From: Planctomycetota bacterium
GTDB lineage: Bacteria; Planctomycetota; J058; J103
Direction: 5' to 3'
Length of the DNA stretch: 64,000 nucleotides
Assembly (NCBI GenBank): GCA_026004615.1
Contig: BPJM01000004.1
Span: 248,001-312,000 of the forward strand
A program made the position numbers and the translations under genes. The notes under the pieces were generated by a model that did not search any database, was not told the origin of the DNA, and saw only the letters and a list, made by a program, of their open reading frames with translations. Positions 26,440 to 34,646 of the stretch are shown piece by piece (the first letter of the stretch is position 1; each line of letters begins with the position of its first letter).

Positions 26440-27066
26440 GTGAGCGCCGAGCCGCCCGCAACCGGCCCGACCCGAGGTGTGCCGGCGAGCCTCCCCGACG
26501 GCGCCGGACCGCTGGCGTCGGATCCCCGGGCGGCGGAGCACCCGGCGCTGCTCGCCCGCATGCGCGCGGTGCGGCTGGTGGTGACCGACGTGGACGGGGT
26601 GCTGACCGATGGTCGCATCATCGTCGATGACCGGGGCGTCGAGACCAAGCACTTCCACGTCTACGACGGCTCGGCGGTCTGGCTGCTGCGCCGCGCTGGG
26701 ATCGAGACCGCGATCCTGAGCGGGCGGTATGCGCGCTCGGTCGAGCACCGAGCCGCCGAACTGGGCATCGCCGAGGTGCACCAGGGCGCGAAGGACAAGC
26801 TCGCGGTCTTCGAGCAGATGCGCCGCCGCCTGGGGCTGGAGCCGCAGCACTGTGCCTATCTGGGCGACGATGTGCTCGATGTGCCGCTGTTGCGGCATGT
26901 GGGACTGGGGGTGGCGCCGGCGAGCGCCCGGGCCGAGGCGCGTGCCGCCGCGGCGCTGGTGCTGGCGACGCCCGGTGGTCGGGGGGCGCTGCGCGAGCTG
27001 GCCGACCGGCTGCTCGCCGCCCAGGGCAAGCTCGCGCCGCTGTTGCGCGAGCGCTACGGGGTGTAG
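26440..27066 (+). CDS. kdsC: 3-deoxy-D-manno-octulosonate 8-phosphate phosphatase KdsC
   Basis: 208 aa from GTG 26440. HAD-family phosphatase that removes phosphate from Kdo-8-P. Motifs: VVTDVDGVLTDGRI (nucleophile Asp), the KdsC block ETKHFHVYDGSAVWLLRRAGI, ILSGR, and YLGDDVLDVPLL (metal-binding Asp). It has no cap domain, as expected for this C0 type. The 40-residue N-terminal extension is unusual; ATG 26560 (MRAVRLVVTDVDG) would give a typical-length protein and may be the true start. Confidence 0.92.
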   Translation: MSAEPPATGPTRGVPASLPDGAGPLASDPRAAEHPALLARMRAVRLVVTDVDGVLTDGRIIVDDRGVETKHFHVYDGSAVWLLRRAGIETAILSGRYARSVEHRAAELGIAEVHQGAKDKLAVFEQMRRRLGLEPQHCAYLGDDVLDVPLLRHVGLGVAPASARAEARAAAALVLATPGGRGALRELADRLLAAQGKLAPLLRERYGV

Positions 27067-27072
27067 GGCGCG

Positions 27073-29650
27073 ATGCTGCTCCGCAACGCCGTAGCGAGCG
27101 CCCTGGTGATCGCGGCCGCCGCGGCCGCCGCCGCGGTGCTGCACGGCCTGGAACTCGGATCCCACACTGCGCCGCCCCTCGCGGCGGGGCGGAGCGCAGG
27201 CGCCGGGCAGGGTGCGGTCCAGCTGCGCGAGATCCAGGGCCTGCTCCTCCGCCGGCTCGACCCGGCGAGCGGGGCGCTGCACTGGCAGCTGCAGGGCGAG
27301 GGGGCGCGGCCGCTGGGCGAGGGCCAGCGCGACTGGCAGGTGCACGGCCCGCAGCTGGTGATCTTCCTGGACGGCCCGCAGGCGGCGCCCTGGATCGCCA
27401 GCGCGCACCAGGCCTCGGTCTTCCACTTCCCCGGGCGCAAGGATCTGGTGCGGCTCGAGGGGGAGGTGCACCTGGAGCACCAGGCGCTGAGCGGGCGCAC
27501 CTCCGATCTGCTGCTCGAGTTTCCCGCCGAGCGGGCGCGCGAGCCGTGGCGCGGGGTGCGCGCCAGCACCGAGCAGCAGGTGGTGCTGGAGCTGGTGAGT
27601 GCGACCGCGCAGGCGGCGCCCGCGCGGCTGCTCGCCGCCGGCCTGGTGGCCGAGGCGAGCGAGCGGCGGCTGCGGCTGCTGCCCCCGGTGCGGGCGGAGC
27701 TGCCGGGCTGGCTGCTGGCGACGGCCGGGCACGGCGGGGCGCTCGGCCGGCCGGTGGCGATCCCGGGGCGCGGCGAGCGCGCGCTGGCGCCGGAGGACCG
27801 GTTGCTGCTCGAGACCGCCGAGCCGGTCTGGATCGAGCAACCCGCGCCCGGGCACGCCGAGGTGCGGTGCGAGGGGCCGCTGGACTGGCAGCTGGTCTTC
27901 GCCGGTGGGGCTCCAGCGCTGGCGGGCGGCACGGCTGCTCATAGCCGGCTGCTGCTGGGCTGGCATGGCGAGCCGCCGGCTGCACCGGCCGCGCCGCGCT
28001 GGGTGCTGGAGGGCCTGGCCGCCAGCGGGCTGCGCTGGCGCGAGCAGCCGGGCGCGGCCGAGCCCGCGGGCGGCCGGCTGAGCGCGCTCGCGCTGGGGCC
28101 GGAGGGCACGGTGTGGCTCGGCGCGGCGGCCGCGCACGCCGCCGGCGGGGACGCGTGCACCCTGGCAGCGCCAGCGGGGCTCGAGCTCGTGCTCGGGGCG
28201 AGCCGGCTCCAGGCGCGCGCTGGCCGCTACGAGCCCGCGCAGCGCCGGCTGGTGCTGGAGCAGCAGGTCCGCGGCACGCTGGGCCCGGAGCTGGCGGAGC
28301 CCCTGCTCGAGGGCGCGCCGGCCCTGCCCCCGGAGCTGCAGCTGCCGTGGGAGCTGGAGGGCGAGCGGCTCGAGCTCGAGTTCGACGCCGCGGGCAGCGC
28401 CCGGCGCCTGGTGCTGGCCGGCGAGGGCCGGCAGGCGCTGCTGCGTGCCGGGCCCGCTGCCCGAGGCGAGAAGTCCAGCGCCGGCGGGGGGCAGCCGGGG
28501 CTGCGTGCGTGGGGCGATCGCATCGAGGTCCGCCGGGCGGATCCGCCTCCGCCCGCGCCGCCCGTGGTCGGGCCCGCCCGCGAGCGGCGGGACGCCGCCG
28601 CCGAAGGGCGGGCGAGGCCGGGTGCAGCTGGCGGCGCTGGTGCTCGAGCTCGCGGCCCATCCGGGCTCGCGCGCATTGCAGCGCTTGGAGCTGGGGGGGG
28701 ACCGGCTGGAGGCGGAGCGGATAGGGTTCGAGGGCGCATCCCTGCGTGCCCGTGCGAGCGGGCGGGTGCACGCGGTGCGCACCGCGCCCGAGGGCGCGAT
28801 CGCCTTCGAGGCGCGGGGCGAGCAGGCGGTGGTGGAGCTGGGCTGGTGCGAGGGGGCGGAGCCGCGGCTGCTGCCGCGCTCGGTCGCGCTCGCGGGGCCG
28901 GACGGCATCCAGCTGCGGCTGGTGCCGGAGTTGCTCCTGCCGCAGCGGGGGCAGCCCGCCCGTGCCGCGGCTCCACCCCCGCTCGAGCTCCGTGCGGCGG
29001 CGCTGGCGCTGCGGATCGTGCCCGCGCGCGAGGCGCGGGGACGGCTGCGCGCGCGCCTGCTCGAGCTGGAGCTCGGTGGGCAGGCGGAGCGCGGGGTGCG
29101 GCTGGACAACCCCGCTCGGGTGCCGCTGGCCGCGCGGCTGGGGCTGGTGCGTTCAGGCGCGCCGGGCACGGGGCCGCTCGCCCTTGGCGACGAGCCGGAG
29201 TGGCTGGAGACCGCACGCGCGCGGCTGGATCGGGCGGCGGGGCGGGCGGAGCTCACCGGCGGGGTGCGCGGCCGGCTCGGACTGGTGCTGCCCCAGGCGC
29301 TGCGCGAGCCGGTGGCGGACCCACAAGAGCCCGCGGCGGGGGAGTCGGCCGCCGCCGGCGGCGCCTGGGCCCCGTACGAGGTGGAGGGCGAGCAGCTGGA
29401 GCTAGACTTCGTCGAAGCCGAGGGCGCCGGCCGCCGCCCGGTGCTGCAGGCGCTGGTGGCGAGCGGCCGGCCGCTGCGGGTGCGCGGCCAGAGAGAGGGA
29501 CTCCAGGCGGCGCGGCTGCAGTACCAGGAGCGGACGCGCACGCTCGAGCTGTGCGGACCGCCGCTGGAAGTCTTCGGCGCCGGCGGGCGGCGGCGCTACC
29601 AGCCAGCTGCCGCGGTGCGGGTGGTGCTGCCGCCCCCAGGGGACGAATAG
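27073..29650 (+). CDS. Very long LptC-like protein with LptA/OstA-like repeats, frameshifted
   Basis: Starts at ATG 27073, 6 nt after kdsC. An N-terminal membrane anchor (ASALVIAAAAAAAAVLHGL) is followed by an LptC-like stretch (IQGLLLRRLDPASGALHW; VRLEGEVHLEHQALSGRTSD). Then come several beta-rich segments in LptA/OstA style (WELEGERLELEFDAAGSARR; AAGRAELTGGVRGRLG; YEVEGEQLELDFVEAEGAGR; LQYQERTRTLELCGPPLEV). The frame moves by one base between about 28589 and 28622, and the same sort of sequence resumes to the stop at 29650. Joined length is about 858 aa against about 190 for ordinary LptC. The position after kdsC is where lptC-lptA normally sit. It is probably a fused periplasmic lipid-export bridge; similarity is by eye. 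Confidence 0.68.
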
Positions 29651-29711
29651 CCACCAGGCACGCCAACACGGCTCCGGGCCGGGGTCTGGACAGTGGACAG
29701 AGGAGGGGTCG

Positions 29712-30386
29712 ATGGGCGTGAGGCGAGCGGTCGCAGGCGAACCGGGCCGCCGGCGGGGGCAGGCCGCCATGGCAGTATGGCTCTGGCTCGGGGCGCTGGT
29801 GGCGCCGTGGGGCTGCGCGGGCCACACGGTGATCGATCCCGTGGTCGACATCGAGGGCCGGCGGCTGGTGGTGCTGCCGTTCGCCGAGGCGCAGCTGGCG
29901 CGCTACGACAGCGTGCGCGGCAACGAGCTGGCGCGCCGCATCGCCGAGCGGCTGCTCGAGCTGCGGCGCGTGCAGGGCGAAGACGAGGTCGTCGACGTGG
30001 TGCGCTTCGAGGATCTGGTGGCGGCGGTGCGCGAGGTCGATCCGCGTACGCTCGCACCCGCGGCGATCGGCGCGCGCACGGGCGCGGATCTGGTGCTGCT
30101 CGGCGAGATCGTCGAGTACAGGACGCGGCTGCCGGGCGATGTCGGCCTGCTACGCGGCCGCGCCGAGGTCGAACTGCGGGTGCTGGACCTGCGCGCCGGC
30201 TCGCAGCGGCCGGTGTTCGCCAGCCGCCTCCGGGTGGTCTACCCGCCGGAGGATGGAAGCGGGGCCGGGGTGCTGGCCAGCGGAGAGGCCGACGAGGCGG
30301 TGATCGAACGGGGGCTCCAGGCGGCGCTGGTGCGCCGGATCGCGGAGCTGTTCACCTACCACGAGGTCGCGTGGATGGAACGCTGA
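29712..30386 (+). CDS. Putative lipoprotein of unknown function
   Basis: 224 aa. A hydrophobic stretch MAVWLWLGALVAPWGC ends in a possible lipobox Cys (residue 35). The mature part reads RRLVVLPFAEAQLARYDSVRGNEL, RFEDLVAAVREVDPRTL, IGARTGADLVLLGEIVEY and ends EAVIERGLQAALVRRIAELF. This resembles the alpha/beta fold of TolB-N/CsgG-like lipoproteins. GAGGAGGGG lies just before ATG 29712; ATG 29769 gives a shorter, more usual signal peptide. It lies 61 nt after the LptC-like gene and may share its operon. Confidence 0.65.
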   Translation: MGVRRAVAGEPGRRRGQAAMAVWLWLGALVAPWGCAGHTVIDPVVDIEGRRLVVLPFAEAQLARYDSVRGNELARRIAERLLELRRVQGEDEVVDVVRFEDLVAAVREVDPRTLAPAAIGARTGADLVLLGEIVEYRTRLPGDVGLLRGRAEVELRVLDLRAGSQRPVFASRLRVVYPPEDGSGAGVLASGEADEAVIERGLQAALVRRIAELFTYHEVAWMER

Positions 30387-30408
30387 GCGGGCCGGCGGGC
30401 GCGGGCGC

Positions 30409-30436
30409 TTGACCCGCTGGCAGCACGGGCTAGGAT
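30409..30436 (+). promoter_or_regulatory. Sigma-70-type promoter for tatA
   Basis: TTGACC at 30409-30414 and TAGGAT at 30431-30436, spacer 16 bp, the same -10 as the kdsD promoter. The predicted start of transcription falls at or beside ATG 30443, so the mRNA could be leaderless; alternatively AGGA within the -10 serves as ribosome site for transcripts from upstream. Confidence 0.55.
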
Positions 30437-30442
30437 GAGCGC

Positions 30443-30787
30443 ATGATCGAGATGCCGCTCGGACTGTGGGGGCTGCAGCCCGCCGAACTGCTGTTCCTGG
30501 CTTTCATCTGCCTGTTGCTCTTCGGCCGGCGGCTGCCCGAGGTGGCGCGCTCGCTCGGTCGGGGCGTGAGCCAGTTCCGCAAGGGGCTGCGCGAGGTCGA
30601 GGACGAGATCGAGGAGGAGCCGGAGCTGCAGCCCCAGCGGCGGGCCGCCCGGCCGCCCGAGGCGCCCCGGCCGCTGCCCCCGCCCCAGGAGCCGGTGGCG
30701 CGCAGCGCGGCTGCTGCCCGCGGCGCCGAGCCCGCTCCGGCCTCGGGCCCCGGCGGTGAGGCCGGAGCGGGTCCGGCCGCCAGCTGA
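30443..30787 (+). CDS. tatA: Sec-independent translocase protein TatA
   Basis: 114 aa. A short periplasmic N terminus, one hydrophobic helix (ELLFLAFICLLLFG), then the hinge and amphipathic helix LFGRRLPEVARSLGRGVSQFRKGL, the signature of TatA/TatB. A long Pro/Ala-rich acidic tail follows. TatA forms the pore for folded proteins at the inner membrane. The FG-x-x-LP-x-x hinge fits TatA/E better than TatB. tatB and tatC are not adjacent. Confidence 0.88.
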   Translation: MIEMPLGLWGLQPAELLFLAFICLLLFGRRLPEVARSLGRGVSQFRKGLREVEDEIEEEPELQPQRRAARPPEAPRPLPPPQEPVARSAAAARGAEPAPASGPGGEAGAGPAAS

Positions 30788-30850
30788 GCCAGCCGGCGGC
30801 CGGCGCCGCGGCGGGTCCACTACCCGCGCGCGCTCGGCCGGGCTAGGCGT

Positions 30851-31573
30851 TCAGCGGCCCACCTTGAGCCGCTCGCCGAGCGCAGCCGGCAGGCCGGCCT
30901 CGCGGATCCGGCGCGCGGCGGCCTCGACGTCGTACTTGACGCGCTTGATCCGCACCCGCCGCTCCTCGGTCTCATAGATGGCGTAGCAGGCGTCCGGGTT
31001 GTCGTCGCGCGGCTGGCCTACCGAGCCGACGTTGACGAGCACCTTCTGGCCCTCGCGGATCACGAAATCCGTCTCGTGGTGGAAGGTGACCGTCTCGTCC
31101 CAGACGAAGTTGATCGGCACGTGGCTGTGGCCGAGGAAGCAGACCGGGGTCTCCAGCAGCTGCAGGGACAGGTACGCGTCGTAGGTGGTGAGGATGTAGT
31201 CGAACAGCTCCGGGGCGTACAGCGTGCCGTGCACCATGGTGAAGCCGTCCTGCACCTCGACCAGCGGCAGGTTGGCGAGGAAGGTCCGGTCCTCCTCCGA
31301 CATCATGCGCCGGGTCCACAGGGTCGCCTCGCGGGCGTACGCGTTGAAGTAGTTGATGTTGGTCTTGCCGATCGCGGCGTAGTCGTGGTTGCCGGCCACG
31401 GTCGGCACGCCCCGCTCGCGCAGCGCTGCCACGCACCAGCCCGGCTCGGCGCCGTAGCCGACGACGTCGCCCAGGCAGACGAGCCGCTCGGCCTGCTCGG
31501 CCTCGATATCGGCCAGCACCGCGCGCAGTGCGTCGCCGTTGCCGTGGATATCGGATATGATCGCGACCTTCAT
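30851..31573 (-). CDS. YfcE-type metallophosphoesterase
   Basis: 240 aa. Calcineurin-like fold: MKVAIISDIHGNGDALRAVL (metal Asp and His), CLGDVVGYGAEPGWC, AGNHDYAAIG, and the later VHGTL and FLGHSHVPINF supply the dimetal site. Bacterial homologues act as phosphodiesterases or phosphatases of uncertain natural substrate. It lies 21 nt downstream of a membrane-protein gene on the same strand, and is convergent with tatA. Confidence 0.88.
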   Translation of the reverse strand: MKVAIISDIHGNGDALRAVLADIEAEQAERLVCLGDVVGYGAEPGWCVAALRERGVPTVAGNHDYAAIGKTNINYFNAYAREATLWTRRMMSEEDRTFLANLPLVEVQDGFTMVHGTLYAPELFDYILTTYDAYLSLQLLETPVCFLGHSHVPINFVWDETVTFHHETDFVIREGQKVLVNVGSVGQPRDDNPDACYAIYETEERRVRIKRVKYDVEAAARRIREAGLPAALGERLKVGR

Positions 31574-31594
31574 GCTCGCCTCCGCGCCCTGTGC

Positions 31595-32338
31595 TCAGGC
31601 GGCCTCGGCGCGCCCGGGCCCGACCTCGCGCAGCTCCGCCCAGCCCGCTGCCAGCATCAGCAGCCCGGCGCTGAGCAGCGCTGCTCGTGCCAGTGCGGTG
31701 CCCAGGCCCGCCGCCGCAGTGGCCGGCGGGCCGCTGAGCGGCACCCCGATCGACTCCAGGTCCGGCAGGAGCACCGCCAGGATCGCTGCCGCCGCCTCGC
31801 CCGCCGGGACGAGCAGGGCCGTGAGGTAGCTGTGCAGGTGGCCCAGCGCGAACGCCACGACCAGCACCACTGCCGCCGGCCCTGGGCGCAGCACCGTCGC
31901 CAGCAGGGTGGCGAGCGCGAGCAGGCTCGCGCCCAGCGCCCCCACCCGCGCCAGCTCCGCCGCCGAGGGCCCGCCGCCCTTCAGTGCCACCGCCATCGCG
32001 GCCGATAATCCCAGCAGGAGCAGCTCGGTTACCAGCAGCGCGCCGAGGTAACGGCCGAGCACCACGCGGGCAGCATGCAGTGGCCTGGCGAGCACGGTAG
32101 CGAGCAGCCCCTCGCGGTCGCGGCCGATCAGACCAGGACCGAGATAGAGCACACAGAGCAACGCTGCGATGCGGACGTTCGCATGGCCCAGCTCCCGCAC
32201 GATGCGGGTCTCGTCGCCGAAGCCGAACAGCACCAGCTCGGGCAGCAGCAGGGTGAGCAGGGCGCCGGCGAGCAGGAGCAGCGGCAGAAACCAGCCGCCG
32301 AGCCCCTCGCGCACGGTCAGTCGCAACACCGCCGTCAT
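31595..32338 (-). CDS. ABC-2-type permease-like membrane protein
   Basis: 247 aa with six predicted membrane spans. An N-terminal VLRLTVREGLGGWFLPLLLLAG, an amphipathic loop LIGRDREGLLATVLARPLHAARVVLGRYLGALL and a small C-terminal helix pair fit the ABC-2 transporter permease family, where the loop after span 2 contacts the ATPase. No ATP-binding subunit is adjacent, so substrate and direction are unknown. It is divergent from parA. Confidence 0.65.
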   Translation of the reverse strand: MTAVLRLTVREGLGGWFLPLLLLAGALLTLLLPELVLFGFGDETRIVRELGHANVRIAALLCVLYLGPGLIGRDREGLLATVLARPLHAARVVLGRYLGALLVTELLLLGLSAAMAVALKGGGPSAAELARVGALGASLLALATLLATVLRPGPAAVVLVVAFALGHLHSYLTALLVPAGEAAAAILAVLLPDLESIGVPLSGPPATAAAGLGTALARAALLSAGLLMLAAGWAELREVGPGRAEAA

Positions 32339-32454
32339 GACGCGCCGGCCGCCGCTCCCGAGCCTCGCCCGCGCCGCTCGCCTCCGCCTGCACCGCCGCG
32401 CACCGGGGCGGAGAGCGCATGCTAGCCCAAGCCAGCCCTGGGCGCAACGTGTTT

Positions 32455-32463
32455 TGGTAGGAT
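32455..32463 (+). promoter_or_regulatory. Extended -10 promoter element for parA
   Basis: TGGTAGGAT: a TGn extension joined to TAGGAT (32458-32463), with no good -35. Transcription would begin near 32470, 24 nt before ATG 32494, which has GGAGG upstream. Confidence 0.45.
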
Positions 32464-32493
32464 GGCGCGCCGCGGCCCAGTCCGGAGGCGCGT

Positions 32494-33282
32494 ATGGCGC
32501 GGGTCATCGCGGTCGCGAACCAGAAGGGCGGGGTCGGCAAGACCACCACCGCGGTCAACCTCGGCGCGTGCCTGGCGCGGGCCGGCCAGCGGACGCTGTT
32601 GTGCGATCTGGCGCCGCAGGCCAACCTGAGCTGTGCGCTCGGGCGCGGCGGAGCGGTGCCGGCGGCGCTGCGGGCACTGGTGGACGACGACGCGCCGCCG
32701 CCCCGGCCGCTTGCTACCGTCGTGCCGGGCCTGGAGCTGGTGCCCGGCAGCGCGGCGCTGGCCGAGCTGGAGCCGCTGCTGTGGCGGCGCGAGGACCGGT
32801 GCGAGCGGCTGCGCAAGGCGCTGGCGCCTCTGGTGCCCGCCTACGACGTGGTGCTGATCGACTGCCCTCCGTCGCTCGGGCTGCTGCCGCTCAACGCGCT
32901 GGCCGCCGCCGGCTCGGTGTTGCTCCCGGTGCAGTGCGAGTTCTTCGCCATGGAGGGACTGGCACGGCTGCTGGAGATGGTGCGCGCGGTCAAGAAGCGC
33001 TTCAACCCGCAGCTGGCCGTGGCGGGGATCGTGCTCACCTTCTACGACGATCGGGTGGCGCTGGTGCGCGAGGTGGCCGAGGAGGTGCGGTCGTTCTTCG
33101 GAGCGCAGGTGCTGCGCACGATGGTGCCGCGCGACATCGCACTGGTGGAGGCGGCGAGCCACGGTCTGGATATCCTCAGCTATCGCCCCAGCGCGCGGGC
33201 GAGCTGGGCGTACGTCGAGCTGGCCAGGGAGCTCAACGACCATGAACGAGGCGACGCGCAGGCTCGGGCGGGGCCTGGATGA
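32494..33282 (+). CDS. parA: Chromosome partitioning ATPase ParA (Soj)
   Basis: 262 aa, deviant Walker ATPase that drives segregation of ParB-bound origins along the nucleoid. Walker A' is KGGVGKTTT (residues 11-19), the switch region is LLIDCPPSLGLLPLNAL, and VPRDIALVEAASHG near the C terminus is typical of Soj. Where most homologues have DLDPQ(G), this protein reads DLAPQAN; the first Asp is kept. Its 3' end overlaps parB by 41 nt. Confidence 0.94.
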   Translation: MARVIAVANQKGGVGKTTTAVNLGACLARAGQRTLLCDLAPQANLSCALGRGGAVPAALRALVDDDAPPPRPLATVVPGLELVPGSAALAELEPLLWRREDRCERLRKALAPLVPAYDVVLIDCPPSLGLLPLNALAAAGSVLLPVQCEFFAMEGLARLLEMVRAVKKRFNPQLAVAGIVLTFYDDRVALVREVAEEVRSFFGAQVLRTMVPRDIALVEAASHGLDILSYRPSARASWAYVELARELNDHERGDAQARAGPG

Positions 33283-34120
33283 ACTGCTGGCGGAGATCGA
33301 GCGCCCGCGCGCCGGGCAGCTCGTGGAGCTGGTGCCCGAGCAGATCGATCCCAATCCGGCGCAACCCCGCACCCGCTTCGATCCGGAGCAGCTCCAGGAG
33401 CTGGTCGACTCCATCGCACGGCACGGCATCCTGCAGCCGCTGGTGGTGCGCGCCGGGCGCCGGCCCGAGCGCTACGAGCTGGTGGCGGGCGAGCGGCGGC
33501 TGCGCGCGGCGCTCAAGCTCGGGCTCGCCCGGGTGCCGGCGGTGGTCGTCGAGGTCAGTGACGAGCGCATGCTCGAGCTGGCGCTGGTGGAGAACCTGCA
33601 GCGCCAGGCGCTCGATCCGATCGAGGAGGCGGAGGCCTACCGCCACCTGCTGCAGCGGTTTCACTACACCCAGGAGGAGGTGGCGGCGCGGGTGGGACGC
33701 AGCCGCTCGAGCGTTGCCAACGCGCTGCGGTTGCTGGAGCTGCCCGAGGGGGTGCGGGCCGAGGTGGCGAGCGGGCGGTTGAGCGCCGGGCACGCGCGGG
33801 CGCTGGCCGGGCTCAGGCAGCCCGAGCTGCAGGAGCGGCTGGCGGCGCGGATCGTGCGCGAGGGGCTGAGCGTGCGCGAGGCCGAGGCCGAGGTCCAGCG
33901 GCTCAAGGCGGGCGCAGGCCCGGAGCCGGGGCGCGAGCGCCCGCCGCGCCGGCGCAGCTCCGGGCGCCGGCCGCCCTACCTGGACCAGCTCGAGAACGAG
34001 CTCTGCCGCCGGCTCGGCACCCGCGTGCGCATCGAACAACGCGCCCGCGCCCGCGGTCGCATCGTGATCGACTTCCACAGCGACGACCAGTTCGAGGGGC
34101 TGCTGGAGCGGCTGAGCTGA
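33242..34120 (+). CDS. parB: Chromosome partitioning protein ParB (Spo0J)
   Basis: 292 aa. CTP-dependent clamp that loads at parS. Features: LVPEQIDPNPAQPRTRFD entry to the N-terminal domain, the CTP-binding GERRLRAA (box II) and LVENLQRQALDPIEEAEAY, the helix-turn-helix VAARVGRSRSSVANALRLL, and the C-terminal dimerisation end LENELCRRLGTRVRIEQ. Matching parS-like sites lie at 24803-25407. The start at ATG 33242 is inside parA, consistent with coupling. Confidence 0.95.
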   Translation: MNEATRRLGRGLDELLAEIERPRAGQLVELVPEQIDPNPAQPRTRFDPEQLQELVDSIARHGILQPLVVRAGRRPERYELVAGERRLRAALKLGLARVPAVVVEVSDERMLELALVENLQRQALDPIEEAEAYRHLLQRFHYTQEEVAARVGRSRSSVANALRLLELPEGVRAEVASGRLSAGHARALAGLRQPELQERLAARIVREGLSVREAEAEVQRLKAGAGPEPGRERPPRRRSSGRRPPYLDQLENELCRRLGTRVRIEQRARARGRIVIDFHSDDQFEGLLERLS

Positions 34121-34276
34121 GCGGGCGCCGCGGCCGGGCTGGGACCGGCTGCGCGAGGGGGGAGGCCCGGCGCCGCCTTGCACGGGGGGCTCGGCGCTGC
34201 ACGGGCGCTCGCGCTGCCGCGGGCTCGGCGGGCAGCGCGTCCTCGGGCAGGGACTCGCCTGCGCGGCGAGGCGCCG

Positions 34277-34564
34277 AGGGGCGGGCTGTGAGAACGAGAT
34301 CGGCACGGGCGCGCGGGCGAAGGGCTCGAGCTCCGAATACCGGCCGGGCGCGAAGCCGAAGGCCTTGGCCAGCAGCAGATCGGGGAAGGTGCGGAGCCGG
34401 TCGTCGAGCGCGCGCACGCTCGCATTGCAGAACTCGCGCGCGAACGCGATGCGCGGTTCGGTGCGCGCGATCTGCTCGGCGAGCCGGCGGAACTGCTGGT
34501 CGGCCTTCGGCTCGGGGTAGCGCTCGAGCCGGGCACGCAGGCGCTGGAGCGCCAGCCAGCGCCA
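34277..34564 (-). pseudogene. lemA: C-terminal remnant of a LemA-family protein
   Basis: On the minus strand one frame reads LQRLRARLERYPEPKADQQF, LAEQIARTEPRIAFAREFCN and LLLAKAFGFAPGRYSELEPF. These are the middle and end of a LemA protein (typically ...YPxLKAxxxFxxLxxxLxxxExxIAxARxxYN and FGF...). The N-terminal helix and the first 90 residues are missing: upstream there is only a 16-bp inverted repeat and then the end of the next gene. There is no start codon in place. It is best read as a truncated gene. Confidence 0.7.
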
Positions 34565-34565
34565 G

Positions 34566-34603
34566 CGCCGAGTGCGATCCGCACGGCCGGATCGCACTCG
34601 GCG
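34566..34603. repeat. Perfect 16-bp inverted repeat (hairpin) at the truncation point of lemA
   Basis: CGCCGAGTGCGATCCG (34566-34581) and its exact complement CGGATCGCACTCGGCG (34588-34603), loop of 6 nt. It lies 43 bases beyond the end of the minus-strand outer-membrane gene, so it could terminate that gene, though no T tract follows. It also abuts the broken end of the lemA remnant. Confidence 0.8.
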
Positions 34604-34646
34604 AGCGGAGGCAGCCACATCGAGAGCGCTGCCGCCGCCTGCCGGC

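Noticed and set aside
27109..27140. GCC-rich repeats and similar tracts at 38155-38180
   Set aside because: They encode alanine runs in hydrophobic or linker parts and are not repeat elements.
26335..29541. A 1068-codon minus-strand frame opposite kdsC and the LptC-like gene
   Set aside because: Low-complexity Arg/Pro/Ala protein with no motif; the plus strand is the coding one.
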